Source: Megachile rotundata
Lineage: Eukaryota; Arthropoda; Insecta; Hymenoptera; Megachilidae
Assembly: GCF_050947335.1 (NCBI RefSeq)
Contig: NC_134995.1
Span: 6,486,501-6,550,500, forward strand
DNA length: 64,000 bases
Direction: 5' to 3'
Shown here: positions 35,428 to 47,620 of the stretch, piece by piece
Layout of the letters: every line of letters begins with the position of its first letter
Position numbering within the stretch: the first letter of the stretch is position 1
Notes under the pieces: model-generated
Databases searched by the model: none
Told to the model about the DNA's origin: nothing
Seen by the model: the letters and a program-made list of their open reading frames with translations, nothing else
Position numbers and translations under genes: made by a program

Positions 35428-36386
35428 TGATGTATGTGCGGAGTTATTATGGAGGATCTAACGCATTGAGATCTAACACGTGGAGGATGTAACATGTAGG
35501 GAAATTTAATGCGTTGAGAATTTAACGCATGGGAATCTAATGTGTTGAAATTGAACGCATGGAGATCTAACGCGTAGGAATCTAATGCGTTAAAGTTTAA
35601 CGCGTAGAATACCAATGCGTTGAAATTTAACGTGTGGGGATTTAACGCGTGGAATTCGGATGCGTCGAGAATTTAACGTGTGGGGATTTAACGCGTGGGA
35701 ATCTAATGTGTTGAAATTCAACGCATGGAGATCTAACGCGTAGAAATCTAATGCGTTAAAATTTAACGCGTAGAATACCAATGCATTGAAATTTAACGTG
35801 TGGGGATTTAATGCGTAGAATTCGGATGCGTCGAGAATTTAACGTGTGGGGATTGAACGCGTGGGAATCTAATGTGTTGAAATTCAACGCATGGAGATCT
35901 AACGCGTAGAAATCTAATGCGTTAAAATTTAACGCGTAGAATACCAATGCATTGAAATTTAACGTGTGGGGATTTAACGCGTAGAATTCGGATGCGTCGA
36001 GAATTTAACGTGTAGGGATTTAACTCATGGGAATCTAATGTGTTGAAATTCAACGCATGGAGATCTAACGCGTAGAAATCTAATGCGTTAAAATTTAACG
36101 CGTAGAATACCAATGTGTTGAAATTTAACGTGTGGGGATTTAACGCGTAGAATTCGGATGCGTCGAGAATTTAACGTGTAGGGATTTAACTCATGGGAAT
36201 CTAATGTGTTGAAATTCAACGCATGGAGATCTAACGCGTAGAAATCTAATGCGTTAAAATTTAACGCGTAGAATACCAATGCATTGAAATTTAACGTGTG
36301 GGGATTTTACGCGTAGAATTCGGACGCGTTGAAATTTAACGTGTGGGACTTAACACGTGGTAAACTAACGCGTAGGAATTTAATTA
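35428..36386 (-). repeat. Left arm of a large inverted repeat: CpG-rich 15-bp array, 166-bp higher order
   Basis: Units of about 15 bp contain TTTAACGCGTGGGGA, TCTAACGCGTAGAAA and variants. Five near-identical 166-bp blocks run from about 35450 to 36280. Read on the minus strand, the order of variant units from 36386 leftward matches the right arm read from 37200 rightward. The inner edge word ATTCCTACGCGTTAGTTTAC and the outer words ATTTCCCTACATGTTA and CTCCACGTGTTAGATC are all shared. Repeating frames with YALNF/NALDF motifs are artefacts of the 15-bp period. Confidence 0.93.
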
Positions 36387-37199
36387 AGAATTCCATTAAA
36401 GTATAAGGGTAGTTTTCTTTTGCTTATCGTATAACAAGTGTCATTTAATTTAAAGGCATCATACCCTTTGACAAAAACACCTTAGAAAATGAAACTCCAT
36501 AAAATGAGATTTTACATTAATCAATGTTCATTGGCAATTCACATCATATTATGAAAATTGCATGTTTAACCAATTTGCGATACCAGGCACGCAAAATGAT
36601 GTTACGGCAATCAATCTCTGTACCATATTCCTACTTGCTTAGCCGTAATTAACCCCTTGAGTTACACTTTTACAATCACCTTTTGAAGTTTATCTTGAAC
36701 GCGCGTGATTGATGTGTTTCCTCCTCGAGACTCCTCGATGTTAATTGCACGTTGTTGCTCACCGTTCTAACATAAAAGTTAATGTTTTATTGCATTTAAC
36801 ATACACCGTGCTAGGAGCTTTTAACGATTATGCTTTTTCTTATCGCTACGTCATAAAATATATATGTGAATACATGTATTCGCAATTAATACACCCTTCG
36901 CGTTGATAAAATGAAATAATCTTAACAACAGGAGCAATTACTGCTTTCTGCAGTATTTTCCGGGAAATACGAAATAATTTGCTTGCAAAGAGGGAAATTA
37001 GAAAATTATAGCCTGCTTAGAACCTAAAAATTAAGAAGTTAACAGTGGTTATAATCGAGGTGTACTTACGAGGTTCGTAGAAAACTTTTATTGGTTACTT
37101 TTGCTTATATGTGTTATATGGCCGTGTCAAGTAGTTATGTGTTCAGTCGCTAAAAGTATTGCTGTACCTTAAATCAGTAGGTGTTATTCACGCGTTAAA
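36387..37199. other. Unique spacer between the inverted arms
   Basis: About 0.8 kb of unique, AT-leaning sequence with no obvious repeat and no open frame worth calling. It contains TTCCGGGAA at about 36959, which fits the general STAT-type pattern TTCNNNGAA, and several TAATTA-like words. Both are common by chance. Confidence 0.55.
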
Positions 37200-38060
37200 T
37201 CTTCACACATTAAATTCCTACGCGTTAGTTTACCATGTGTTAAGTCCCCACGCGTTAAATCCCCACACGTTAAATTTCAGCGCATTGATATTCTATGCGT
37301 TAAATTTTAACGCATTAGATTTCTACGCGTTAGATCTCCATGCATTGAATTTCAACACATTAGATTCCCACGCGTTAAATCCCTACACGTTAAATTTCAA
37401 CGCACCCGAATTCTACGCGTTAAATTCCCACACGTTAAAATTCAACGCATCCGAATTCTACGCGTTAAATCCCCACACGTTAAATTTCAGCGCATTGGTA
37501 TTCTACGCGTTAAATTTGAATGCATTAGATTTCTACGCGTTAGATCTCCATGCGTTGAATTTCAACACATTAGATTCCCACGCGTTAAATTCCCCACACG
37601 TTAAATTCTCGACGCGTTAAATTTCCCTACATGTTATATCCTCCACGTGTTAGATCTCAATGCGTTAGATCCTCCATATGTTGAATCTCAACACGTTAAA
37701 TCCTCCACGCATTAAATTCTCGATGCGTTAAATTTCCCTATATGTTAAATCCTCTACGTGTTAGATCTCAATGCGTTAGATCCTCCATATGTTGGGTCTC
37801 CACGCGTCAAATCCTTCATACGTCAAATCCTCCACACGTTACACATGTCACGCGTTAAATTCTTACGCGTTAGTTACCCACGCGCTAAATCCGCGCGTTA
37901 AAATATCACGTGTTAAATCCTCTATGTGTATGTCACCGCACGTCAAATCGCAGCAAAAATCTCCACATGTCAGATCTGCCACGTGTGAAATCATCACGCG
38001 TTAAATTCCTACTGGTTAACCTCCGCTCACTCTAAATCCCTATGCATTAAATCCTTAGTG
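37200..38060 (+). repeat. Right arm of the large inverted repeat: CpG-rich 15-bp array
   Basis: Units of about 15 bp such as CTACGCGTTAAATTT and CACACGTTAAATCCC. The order of units mirrors the left arm from the inner edge outward. The 166-bp block is not amplified here as in the left arm: only one to two copies are present, ending near 37600. An additional distal section (37680-38060) continues with CCTCCATATGTTG and CACGCGTTAAATTC units that have no left-arm partner. ACGCGT (the MluI site) recurs many times. Confidence 0.92.
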
Positions 38061-39119
38061 TGTTATATCGCTCATTTATATTTAGATGTAGAGAACAGTC
38101 ATTTAGATGTACGACATATTTATTTGAATAATTATAATCTTTATGGTTTGTGGAATGTTTCATTAAAACATTATTGGAATGTTTCATGGAATGATGCATT
38201 TATGTTAAATGTTAAAGTTACGTTTATATTCCTTTTTTTTATACATTTTATTTATGTTCGTCTATTTATACAATGGAGGGAAAACGATTATTATCTACGT
38301 ATCCATCAGATTTTTCAGAACATCCATCTTTCTCCATACATCCATCACAGGTATCAACATATCAGAATAGAGTCGTAAGCCTGCAATTTCGTGAGTACAC
38401 CGTAGCATTCTAAAAGCGGTCTAACCGGCCTATGAATAATGCAGCCCTGTACGTCTTGCTCTTCCCGCTGATAATTATGTTTTACACCGTTATACCGTGT
38501 TTCGTTAACCCACCTACAGCCGGTGCCCTTTGCGTCCGCCTCAACGTTACCGCTGCATATTCATTACCGAGCCTCAAATATAACCTTCAGATTCGGTCGG
38601 GTACCAGGAACGAAACGGGAGAGAGAGAGGAAATCGAGGAGAGTTCAGCTTACAATTCGCTCGAAAGTAGTATCAATTAGATATTAAAGTTCGTGCATGG
38701 ACGATGAATGTACATAATCCCGACGTGGAAACCGAGTTACGGGTTATTAACAAAGTCAGCAGAAGTACTTTCTTCGTGAAATGCCTCGTCAAACACGTGG
38801 AACCTCGCTCGCTTCAACTTTCCAACGTTGACTCGGCTATAACTTACGTTCCTCTGACGTTCGTGCCGCTGGCTTCGAGTATTTTAACCATCCACCGCGT
38901 TACAGCCCTTTCTTCGAGTTCCGAACGAAGTTTAATGGTAACTCGCTGCGTTACGTTTCACGGCAGAGAAATGTTGGTGAGTATGCGAGCTCTGAATTAG
39001 TCACGTTACCGGTTTTGATTTAGACGACATCGGCGACAGAATTCGGGGGATCTGAAGTTTCATCCTCGAGACGGTTTGAGGCTTTCTAATTTCAGAATTA
39101 ACCTCTTAACCTACAACGT
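38061..39119. other. Unique sequence; 98-codon frame with a splice-donor-like end
   Basis: AT-rich to 38400, then GC-richer. The plus frame 38704-39000 contains GAAATGTTG/GTGAGTATG (GT at 38977), a strong donor match. If real, the exon would end there. The peptide (about 90 residues before the donor) has no family I recognise, and the only upstream context is a nearby stop. Another frame (38432-38680) lies just upstream in a different frame. Not called as a gene. Confidence 0.4.
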
Positions 39120-39640
39120 TTCGTCAGTTACTAGAGATAAATAAAGAATCTTAAAATATCACCTATATTTTAGAGTTGGCTATCATACAAATAACAGTTG
39201 ATACAACACTCGAACGATCTAGGCTCCATTTGAACTACAATGTACGCTACAATATTATTAGAGTATAACAACCTTGAAATATCAGCTATATTTTGCTGTT
39301 AGCTTCTGTTATACAAATGACAATTGGTACCAAACAACACTCGAACGATCTAGGTCCCATTTGAACTACAATGTACGCTACAATATTATTAGAGTATAAC
39401 AATCTTGAAATAGCAGCTATATTTTGGTGTTAACTTCTGTTATACAAATGACAATTTGTACCAAACAACACTCGAACGATCTAGGTCCCACTTGAACTAC
39501 AATGCGCGCTACAATATTATTAGAGTATAACAACCTTGAAATATCAGCTATATTTTGGTGTTAACTTCCATCATACAAATGACAATTGCCAAACACAAAC
39601 GAACGATTTATCCCATTTGAACTATAACGTCACAAGTCTG
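39120..39640 (+). repeat. 131-bp tandem repeat, about four copies
   Basis: The anchor TGAACTACAA recurs at 39231, 39362 and 39493, giving exactly 131 bp twice, and as TGAACTATAA at 39618. Units include CACTCGAACGATCTAGG and TTAGAGTATAACAACCTTG. The inner copies are nearly identical and the outer ones are more diverged. Confidence 0.93.
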
Positions 39641-40854
39641 ACCTGACATCATAACCCAAGTTAAGTTTATAAGTTGAGCACTCTATTCTGAACATCATAA
39701 TCAATAATTTCTCCCAAGACCCCCGCAAGTTTCCCGTATTTTAAAAATTCCAAACTTACCTCTCGTAAGCAAAGAATCCGGCAGTAATTTGTCGTGAACG
39801 GACACAGGCGTCAGGCTAACCTTTGCTACGTGTAAAGACGTCGTTTACATGCAAACAGCGTATACCGGGGGTAACTGGGCCCGTAAAGAAGCAGCGCAAG
39901 ATACGCCGTCCAATGGTAATTTCGATCTCGTAGATAGGGAGTTACAGGACGGGGGCTGTAATTACTCCCGCGCTACCCCTTTATACTTTGCTATCATGTG
40001 TGCCCACATGTAAAACACTCGGGACTTGAAAGTTCACCTGATTTCCCAGATAGTATACGTACGGCTGTTTGCTTGATTCGCACACATACACGTACGTACG
40101 TGGCCACCGATATATTGTTTTCACACGCCATCGGCCTAGCGAAGTTGAGAAACGTTCATCTAAGTCGGCAATCGGGCCACGATTAGAGACTTTGTAATCT
40201 TGGCTCAATTTATCCGAGCGTGGAACGGTAATTTTATGACGATCGATAACCAACTATTGCGCCAGATTTTAGTATTTTTAGCAAGGTAGGTTCATTTCTA
40301 CTGTTTGGTGACGTTTACAGGTGTATTTATATTTTTGTTCTTAAATTAGCACTTATCGTTAAGGGTAACGTGACGACTTCGAATAAATCGTATGTTGTTC
40401 AACGGGGAAAAATTTGTCAAAGGAAAGTTGCTAAGGTTTAGTGCTGCAGTTACTTTGTTAGTTTGATACTTTATCGGGGTGCGATTCTTATCTTAAAGAA
40501 ATGTTTCTTAAATAGAACGTGTAATGTTAGAGTTTGTATTTGGATACAAAATGGAATTTTGTGTTTGATGGAGGTACATGCGGGTGCAAGGTACTTGGAG
40601 AAACGTATGCAAGTGCAATTAAGTTCTCAAATATTCATATTGTCAGGATTCTGGTAATTGGGGTTAATTGTTTAGTTTCAAGTTTACTGAATTGCTAATT
40701 GCCTAAATTTTCTAATATTTAGGTTATTAAACTTCTATTATATTCCTGAAATTTTTTAAGTCTTCAAGCACGTTCTCTAACTAAATCTCCAAATCCCTAG
40801 ATCCACATTTCTACCGAATTCACCAACCCTGTAACATGCTATAATCACATACCC
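39641..40854. other. Unique sequence
   Basis: GC-richer at 39770-40250 with a 90-codon minus frame (39981-40253) opposed by a plus frame. AT-rich after 40260. No gene recognised. Confidence 0.5.
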
Positions 40855-40975
40855 TGTCAGTATAATCGTAGTATAATTACAGTACAACTACAGGCAGTAT
40901 TATTACATAATTATAGTATAATTATAGTACAATTATAGTATAGTTATAATTATAGCGAGTATAATACTTCGGTAA
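40855..40975 (+). repeat. Degenerate ATAATTATAGT repeat
   Basis: An 11-12-bp unit, AGTATAATTATA, repeats with C substitutions at the left end (AGTACAACTACAG). Several copies are self-complementary (ATAATTAT), so the tract is hairpin-prone. Confidence 0.8.
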
Positions 40976-41809
40976 AATTGAAAAAACTCGAGAACATTTT
41001 GCATAATCGTTGTAGACACAATAGCTCAGCGCTGCCATTTTCTCAACAGTCGACGTTAATAATCCACATTACCGTCTGCCATTCTAGTAGACATTTCTAC
41101 TGCATCAGTCAACATTTTAGTATTCATCTCGACCGTGCCCATATTCCTCGAAACGTAGAACGTGGATGACATTACGAAGAATCAAGAATTCTCCGATCTT
41201 TGACAAGTCTTTCCCTCAGTTCTGAAATATTCCTCATCTCTCGGTCGACTCGCACCGGGCATACATGATTTCCTTTCTCGAGAGACAGAAAATTCTACAA
41301 GCTTCGATCTACTGACAGACATACATACGAGTTTGTGTAGACGCTTAGAGGAGATAGACTCGGTTGCATGGCGCATGGCATCATGAGTGTAACGATATAC
41401 GTGCTTTCGTGGTAGAGACTGGTTAGGGATTGGCACCGTATCGCTGATCCGACCTCGTCTAAGCGTAATATCAACCCTGGAAGGCCAGTCACGTCCCTTG
41501 CTACCGCCATTCCCTACACCCTTGCCCCTGTATCCCCTTGTGGACCATGCTAAAGTTATGCTCGACCCAACCGGTCACTTCGACCCTGGATACCACTCCA
41601 CGCAGAAACCTAACACTATGAGGCCTCTTAGGCTAAATCAACTATTTATTCGTGGATGCTTAGGGATCGCTGAAAACCAACTTAACAGCTTGGGGACGGA
41701 ACCTTGTGTGTGGATGTCTGCGAGGACGCTATGGACCTTTAGGTAGACATTGATTATGGAGAGATTACTGTTCCTTTACTAGCAATTGACTGTGGGGAGG
41801 CTAGGCTGC
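40976..41809. other. Unique block, GC-richer
   Basis: Mixed composition with overlapping frames on both strands (41182-41436 minus, 41295-41510 minus, 41498-41746 plus). None is recognisable. The 41500-41760 part is CC-rich on the plus strand. Confidence 0.5.
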
Positions 41810-42510
41810 ATCTAACCTAGATAGAGGGTTAGGTTAGTAGCTAGGTGGTACTTTTAGTAACAAGTGGTTAGAGTTTCTCTGCTAGCAATTAGGGGGGTTA
41901 ATTATTTTTACACTTCACAATTTGGGGAATACTAAATTGTCCTTTTGTTAGGTTAGAAGGTTAGGTTGTTCCATCGTTAGCAATTGATTACAGGGAAGTT
42001 AGGTCGCTTTTGCTAGCACCTAGATAAGGGGAGGCTAGGTTAGTAGCAAAGTGGTACTTTTAGTAACAAGTGGTTAGAGTTTCTCTGCTAGCAATTAGGG
42101 GGTTTGAGTTGTTTTTACACTTTATAGTTTAGGGAATACTAAATTGTCCTTTTGGTAGGTTAGAAGGTTAGGTTATTCCATTGTCAGCAATTGATTACGG
42201 GGAAGTTAGGCCGCTTTTGCTAGCAACTGGTTAGGAGGAGGTTGAGTTGTTCTATTGCCAGCAACTGATTACAAGAAGGTTAGGTTGCTTTTGCTAGCAA
42301 CTGCTTAGGTGGAGGTTTCTTTGTTAGCAATTACAGGAAGATTAAAATATTTTTTGTTAGCAATTAGAAGGTTAGGTTGTTTTTATTAGTTGATTCCAGT
42401 TAATTGGCCAGGGGATTCAGTCATTTTTTCTATAGTAACTGTTTTATTAAAGGTCAGGTTGTTTCTTTGCTACCAACTCAAGAAAAGATTAAGTTGTTTC
42501 ACTCCTATAA
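41810..42510 (+). repeat. 206-bp tandem duplication with GGTTAGGTTAG words
   Basis: GTGGTACTTTTAGTAACAAG recurs at 41845 and 42051, giving a 206-bp unit. The following GGGAATACTAAATTGTCCTT and AGGTTAGAAGGTTAGG segments align in both copies. Beyond about 42230 shorter, decayed pieces (GGTTAGGTTGCTTTTGCTAG) continue. The TTAGG words echo the insect telomere unit, but there are never more than two in a row. Confidence 0.87.
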
Positions 42511-43680
42511 ATGAAACCTAAGGTTAATTTGCTAAATGTCTACAATTTGAAACTTAAATTAAATTAAAAAACTTCAAATATACTAAATTTCCAAATGTAT
42601 ATTCAAATTTGAAAACATAAAATCCCAAAAAAAAAAATACAGAAAGCAATTTACTACCACGCCTTGTATCAGGCCTTATTCCTGTATACTATTCCCATCG
42701 ACAATTCTTCATTATCTGCCCATGGCTGATACACCACATCCTCGCAATAAAGAACTTTAATCATGTTCCCCGATATATTCCAACCGCATCATCCGATTTT
42801 GCGATTAATACGGGTATCACGATACAATTAACAATACATATCGCGTTGTAATTATACTCCGGTAATCCAATAACATAACCACGGAAATATTCAATTAACT
42901 AAACGTAAACGTTGGCGAATTCTAAACGCATTACCAACTCGTCTCACGAATTTCATGGTAATTAAAATCGCTTCACTCGGTATAATTCAGTGTCGTAAAT
43001 GTCACGGGGTTTCTGTGGGAAATTGAAAGAAAAGCCCGCTCGGCCGGTCCTTTTTACGAGGCGTCAAACGTTTCACCTCGTTAAAAGCTGGCAGCTCGTG
43101 GCTGCATTGGCATTAAGTAATGCGATACGGTTGGTCGATGAAGAAGACGAAGGAGGCGAAGGAGAAGAGGGAAAAAAACGAGAAAAACAGGGGCAGAAGC
43201 TGTTGAAAAAAGAAATCGTGCCGGTGGAAGTTTCCGTAATTAATACGTTAAACTTCGGCGAAACTACACCGGAACTCGCGGCCCTGTTCGCCCGTTGAAT
43301 GTCAATGAACAAAATCGCTTTTTGATATAATTCCCCAGGCCACGAGCCGGGAAACGTGAGCTGAAGATCGTTCTTAAGTTGAATGCAAAAAGATTCCGGG
43401 TCACGATCGTTCCGTTGATGTATTCCCGCGCTGTGATTCTGCGGCCGCGTGTTCCTGGCGAAACCTCTTCCTTCGGGGATAGAAGTGTAATTCTTTCGGC
43501 GATTAGCGATGGCTCATTATCCTCGTAATTAGTAGTTTGTGTAATGAATTTAAGTGTTTCCACTTTGGGATTAGCATGCTAACTAACTCCACTCGTTCCC
43601 TCAAACTCCACTTCTAATTCGAGTTCGCCCATCCTATCCGTTTCCAAACCCCCACCCTCCCTTGGCTACCAACTGAATCG
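42511..43680. other. Unique block; 99-codon plus frame with an acidic tract
   Basis: The plus frame 42999-43298 contains an E/G/D-rich stretch encoded by a GAAGAAGACGAAGG purine tract near 43138-43190. An opposing minus frame (43073-43312) is also open and serine-rich for the same reason. A purine tract explains both, so I do not call a gene. Another minus frame (43264-43563) is not recognised. Confidence 0.45.
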
Positions 43681-44404
43681 CAGGTGGCAAACTCTGTGAA
43701 TCGTGCTGGATGTAAAGTAGCTGTTTGCATTTACTTCACAATGCTTCCTCTATTGCGTTAACTTTATACTTGCATGAAAGCTGCAGAAATTATCATTTTT
43801 TTCATTTGTACATCTTACAGCAATTTTACTTAACCTTCAACTCTGTTAATATTTTAGTAGAAACATAATTTGTTTTGCAGTCAAATAATCTGTTCATTGT
43901 ATACCTGAATAATTTCTTCACTAGATAATTAAATAACCTATTCAGTATGTAGTTAAATGGTCAGGTAGTTAAATAATCTATTCAACAACTAAATAGTCTG
44001 TTCAGTAGTTAAATAATATATTCAGCAACTAAATAATCTGTTCAGGTGGCAAACTCGTTGAATCATGCTGGGTGTAAAGTAGCTGTTTGCATTTACTTCA
44101 CAATGCTTCCTCTATTGCGTTAACTTTATACTTGCATGAAAGCTGCAGAAATTATCATTTTTTTCATTTGTACATCTTACAGCAATTTTACTTAATCTTC
44201 AACTCTGTTAATATTTTAGTAGAAACATAATTTGTTTTGCAGTCAAATAATCTGTTCATTGTATACCTGAATAATTTCTTCACTAGATAATTAAATAACC
44301 TATTCAGTATGTAGTTAAATGGTCAGGTAGTTAAATAATCTATTCAACAACTAAATAGTCTGTTCAGTAATTAAATAATATATTCAGCAACTAAATGATC
44401 TGTT
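43681..44404 (+). repeat. 362-bp tandem duplication, two nearly identical copies
   Basis: CAGGTGGCAAACTC begins at 43681 and 44043. The two 362-bp copies match almost base for base, with only a handful of differences in the first 50 bp and a few elsewhere. The right part of each copy is itself made of about 18-bp TAAATAATCTGTTCAG units, and the junction falls inside those units. That suggests unequal crossing-over between them. Confidence 0.95.
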
Positions 44405-46089
44405 TAGTATTTAAAATTTAAGTCTGAAATATTCAGTAACTAAATAATCTGTTCAAAATGGTAGTTTGATCATGAAATCTGCCCAAATCTGAATCCTCAA
44501 AATTGAAGTTAAAATTTCTCTCACAATAATTAAACCAAAGAAGTAAAATTTGTTCAAAAGCAATTTTATTTTTGCCAGAATTAATCTAAAATATTTCACG
44601 TTTCAACTAAACCACAAATTAAGTAAAAATAAATATATAGCTATTACAACCCCTCAACGAACAAATTTAATTAGCAGTCTAATTTACTGTATGCATAGGA
44701 TGCAAGAAACCGTTCAGCGTTCAGACATCTAATTAGCAATTAGAGGGAACCGAAGCCCATAAAAAGTTCATCGAGTACAAATCATGCGTTCGTTATGTCG
44801 AGGGTAACATTTAAATTCAACATCGTTTCCACGAACGATATACACACTCGTCGGCAATTCCTGTAGGTACTAGAGATGCTTATCGATTCATTCCAAACAC
44901 GATTACGTTAATCTCAATATACCGTACGGAGTTAATAGATCTCGCGTTCGGTATCAGCTGCAGCGTGCTCCGGCTAAGGCTATTATTTAGTCAGTGGGTT
45001 CGATTCGAAATTTACCGAGGCCAGCTACGTTCTCTATCACGAAGCAATTTTCTCCGCGGCTACGTAGAAGGCTCGAACGATCGCGAAAACTGTACATTTC
45101 AGGGCAACTTTCCTTAGTTAGGAGAAATAACCCATATTACACCCTATTTAGATTTACTTAATCTTCTTAGATTTTCAAATTCTGAATACATCAAATTTTC
45201 TAATTTCCAAGTGGTTAAATCGTCAAACTTCAGAAATCCCAAAATTTACATAGGAAAAAAATTTACAAAATTTACATAGAAAGTTAATAAAACTTTCACT
45301 AATTTTTTAGACTCACTTTTTTTAGACTCAATTTTTTCAAACACTACCCTTGTAAAAACACTACCCTTCGAATATTAATATGCAGAAAAGTAATAGGTAT
45401 CGCGTTGTAATATAATCTGGAATTCAAGTTGGGAAATAAGGTTCCATCCCCTTAATGACGGTCCCGTTTCACAGCGTGCTCATATTCCAATATATTGGTA
45501 TCGATATTTGCAGGGGGAAGATACTCGGTGGTCTGTCGGGCGATAGGTGCAAACAAGAAACGAGAATCTCTTGGCCGATTTCTCTCGCCTGTGCAGCGGA
45601 GAAGAACCATAGCGGAGCTCCGCGAGTCCAGAGACCCAAGGGGTGAAAAACGTGTGCACAGGGTGGGAAAGAGAGAAGGGTAACAGTGTGCAGGGATGAA
45701 ACATACACAGTAGCTAGTCGATGTGATTGGCCTTGTGCCAGAGGCCCCTAACGACGCTTTTCGAAAGGAGGAGAATCCTACTTCGTCCTCTCCAACGACG
45801 AGGCTCCAAAGATACCTCGGGACCAGTGGCGGTGACGCAATGTTGCCGCAATCACATTTTGGCACGCCTCTAGCCAACCTATACCCTCGGTAGGCACCTT
45901 CGATATCTCGAAACGTGTTAAATTCGACCGTATCGAAACGACTGTCGGTTGATTTCGTTCGAGCAAACGAATCGGGCATCGCTTATTGCAGCTTATGCTC
46001 ACTGTGGCACGCTATCGATGTTGGCTACTTAAAACCGTGGCAACCGATATACATTTGCTTTCCTTTCGGATCAGTCGTTCAATTTTGCC
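44405..46089. other. Unique sequence with GC-rich block 45420-46080
   Basis: AT-rich to 44730, then mixed. The 45420-46080 block is GC-rich. A 175-codon minus frame (45452-45979) overlaps several other frames on both strands. The peptide shows no domain, its composition follows the DNA, and no flanking exon is visible. Left uncalled. Confidence 0.45.
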
Positions 46090-46640
46090 AGAGGTATCGT
46101 TTTTGTTGTTGTCGAATACGGGTTGCTTGCTTTGATTTTTGTTTCTGTGAGATAAATCTCGAGAGGGAGATACATAAGTGACGTTCATTTATATGGCTTG
46201 TACATATGTGTGTAATAGTATTAAAGCTGAAGTATTATTAATAAATAGGCAAATATTAATCCTTTGTACTTGGCAAATGCTATGAGACGATATTGACTTT
46301 GTTGTCAATGAATATGAGTCGATTTTTAAATTTTTGTTTCAGCGAAATAAATGACCTCGAGAGGGAGATACATAAGTGACGTTCATTTATATGGCTTCTA
46401 TGTATGCGTGTAAAAAGTATTAAGGCTGAAGTATAATTAACAAATAGACAAATATTATTACTTGTTAAATGCTGCGAGACGATAATTTTCTTTGTTATCT
46501 GTGAATACGAGTTGATTTGAAATTTTTGTTTCGACGAGTTAAAATAACCTTACAAGGGAAACCGTCTAATTGACGTTCATTTGTATGTCTTCTACATATG
46601 TGTATAAACAGTATAAAGAACTGTACCGAAGAAGTAGATA
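46090..46640 (+). repeat. ~195-bp tandem repeat, three copies
   Basis: GAATACG/GAATATG anchors at 46114, 46310 and 46503 give periods of 196 and 193 bp. Shared words are GATTTTTGTTTC, GAGAGGGAGATACATAAGTG and TGACGTTCATTTATATG. Copies 1 and 2 are close, and copy 3 is more diverged. Confidence 0.9.
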
Positions 46641-47225
46641 AATACATAAATATTAACGTTTATATTATAAATATATTAGCATTAAACATATAAGTGAACA
46701 ATGCATACTTAAGAAATTAAAAATGATGTTAAGTAACATATAAGCAAACGATAAAACTTAACTTATCATAGACATTCACTCTTTATCTTGATGAAAATTA
46801 ACGCAGATTTCAAGAAAATCGCATTGACAAATTTTGTAAATTAAAAACAGGAATTTACCAAATGATCAATTGACCCCTTTGGTAATTTTAGTGTTAATGT
46901 TGCATTTATTAAAATTTAAAAATTGCCTTTATTATTCGTTATATGCAAATAGTTATAATTGAGTTTGGTAGTATTAAAAATTGTTAAAATTTTTAAATAG
47001 AATGTATGTATGAAATGTGCATAATTAAGTAATATTATAATTTTCATCCCTCTGAGGTAGCAGAATATGTGGACATTAAGGTAACTTATATCAAATCATG
47101 CAAGGGTTATTTCAATATATATTTAATTTATATAAATTAATTGTTACATCTCAAATGGCTGTTAAATCTCCCGTATATTATATTTCTTCCTGTATAATTA
47201 TTTTGGTATAAAAATTAATAAAAAA
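46641..47225. other. AT-rich unique sequence
   Basis: Very AT-rich, with no repeat period and no RNA gene recognised. TGAGGTAGCAG at about 47052 shares only a seed-length match with let-7 and lacks a hairpin. Confidence 0.55.
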
Positions 47226-47620
47226 AAAGTTGTAAGATCATTTGCAAATAAATGAAGAAACTAAAATTTTAGCATCGTACGCAAATAAATAAAACAAAAT
47301 TGTAACATCATTCGTAAACAAATAAACCAAAATTGTAACATCAACAAATAGATAAATAAAACAAAATATTAACATCGTAAATGAATGCATAGAAAGTGTA
47401 ACATCACTCGTAAACAAATAAACAAACCAAAATTGTAACATCAACAAATAGATAAATAAAACAAAATATTAACGTCGATCGCAAATAAATACATAGAAAG
47501 TGTAACATTGTTCATAAATAAATAAAACAAAATTGTAACATCGTTCGCAAATAAATAAAACAAAATAGTAACATCGCCCATAAATGAATAAACAAAATAG
47601 TAACATAGTCCGCAAACAGG
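47226..47620 (+). repeat. 33-bp tandem repeat with 100-bp trimers
   Basis: Units of about 33 bp contain AAACAAAATTGTAACATCG and CGCAAATAAAT. A three-unit block starting AAACCAAAATTGTAACATCA repeats at 47324 and 47424, giving 100 bp. AT-rich and non-coding. Confidence 0.88.

Noticed and set aside
36950..36975. STAT-type site TTCCGGGAA in the palindrome spacer
   Set aside because: A 9-bp pattern with three free positions is expected many times by chance in 64 kb, and no supporting cluster is seen.
35424..37620. Series of 63-codon minus frames at 166-bp spacing and a 153-codon plus frame with YALNF/NALDF repeats
   Set aside because: A 15-bp repeat unit gives a five-residue period without stops. 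The arms are non-coding arrays in inverted orientation.
41821..42400. Interstitial telomere (TTAGG)n
   Set aside because: No more than two adjacent TTAGG units occur. They sit within a longer, unrelated 206-bp repeat.
45452..45979. 175-codon minus-strand frame
   Set aside because: Several overlapping frames on both strands and no recognisable protein family.
47045..47070. TGAGGTAGCAG resembling the start of let-7
   Set aside because: Only the seed region matches, the remainder diverges, and there is no complementary arm for a precursor hairpin.
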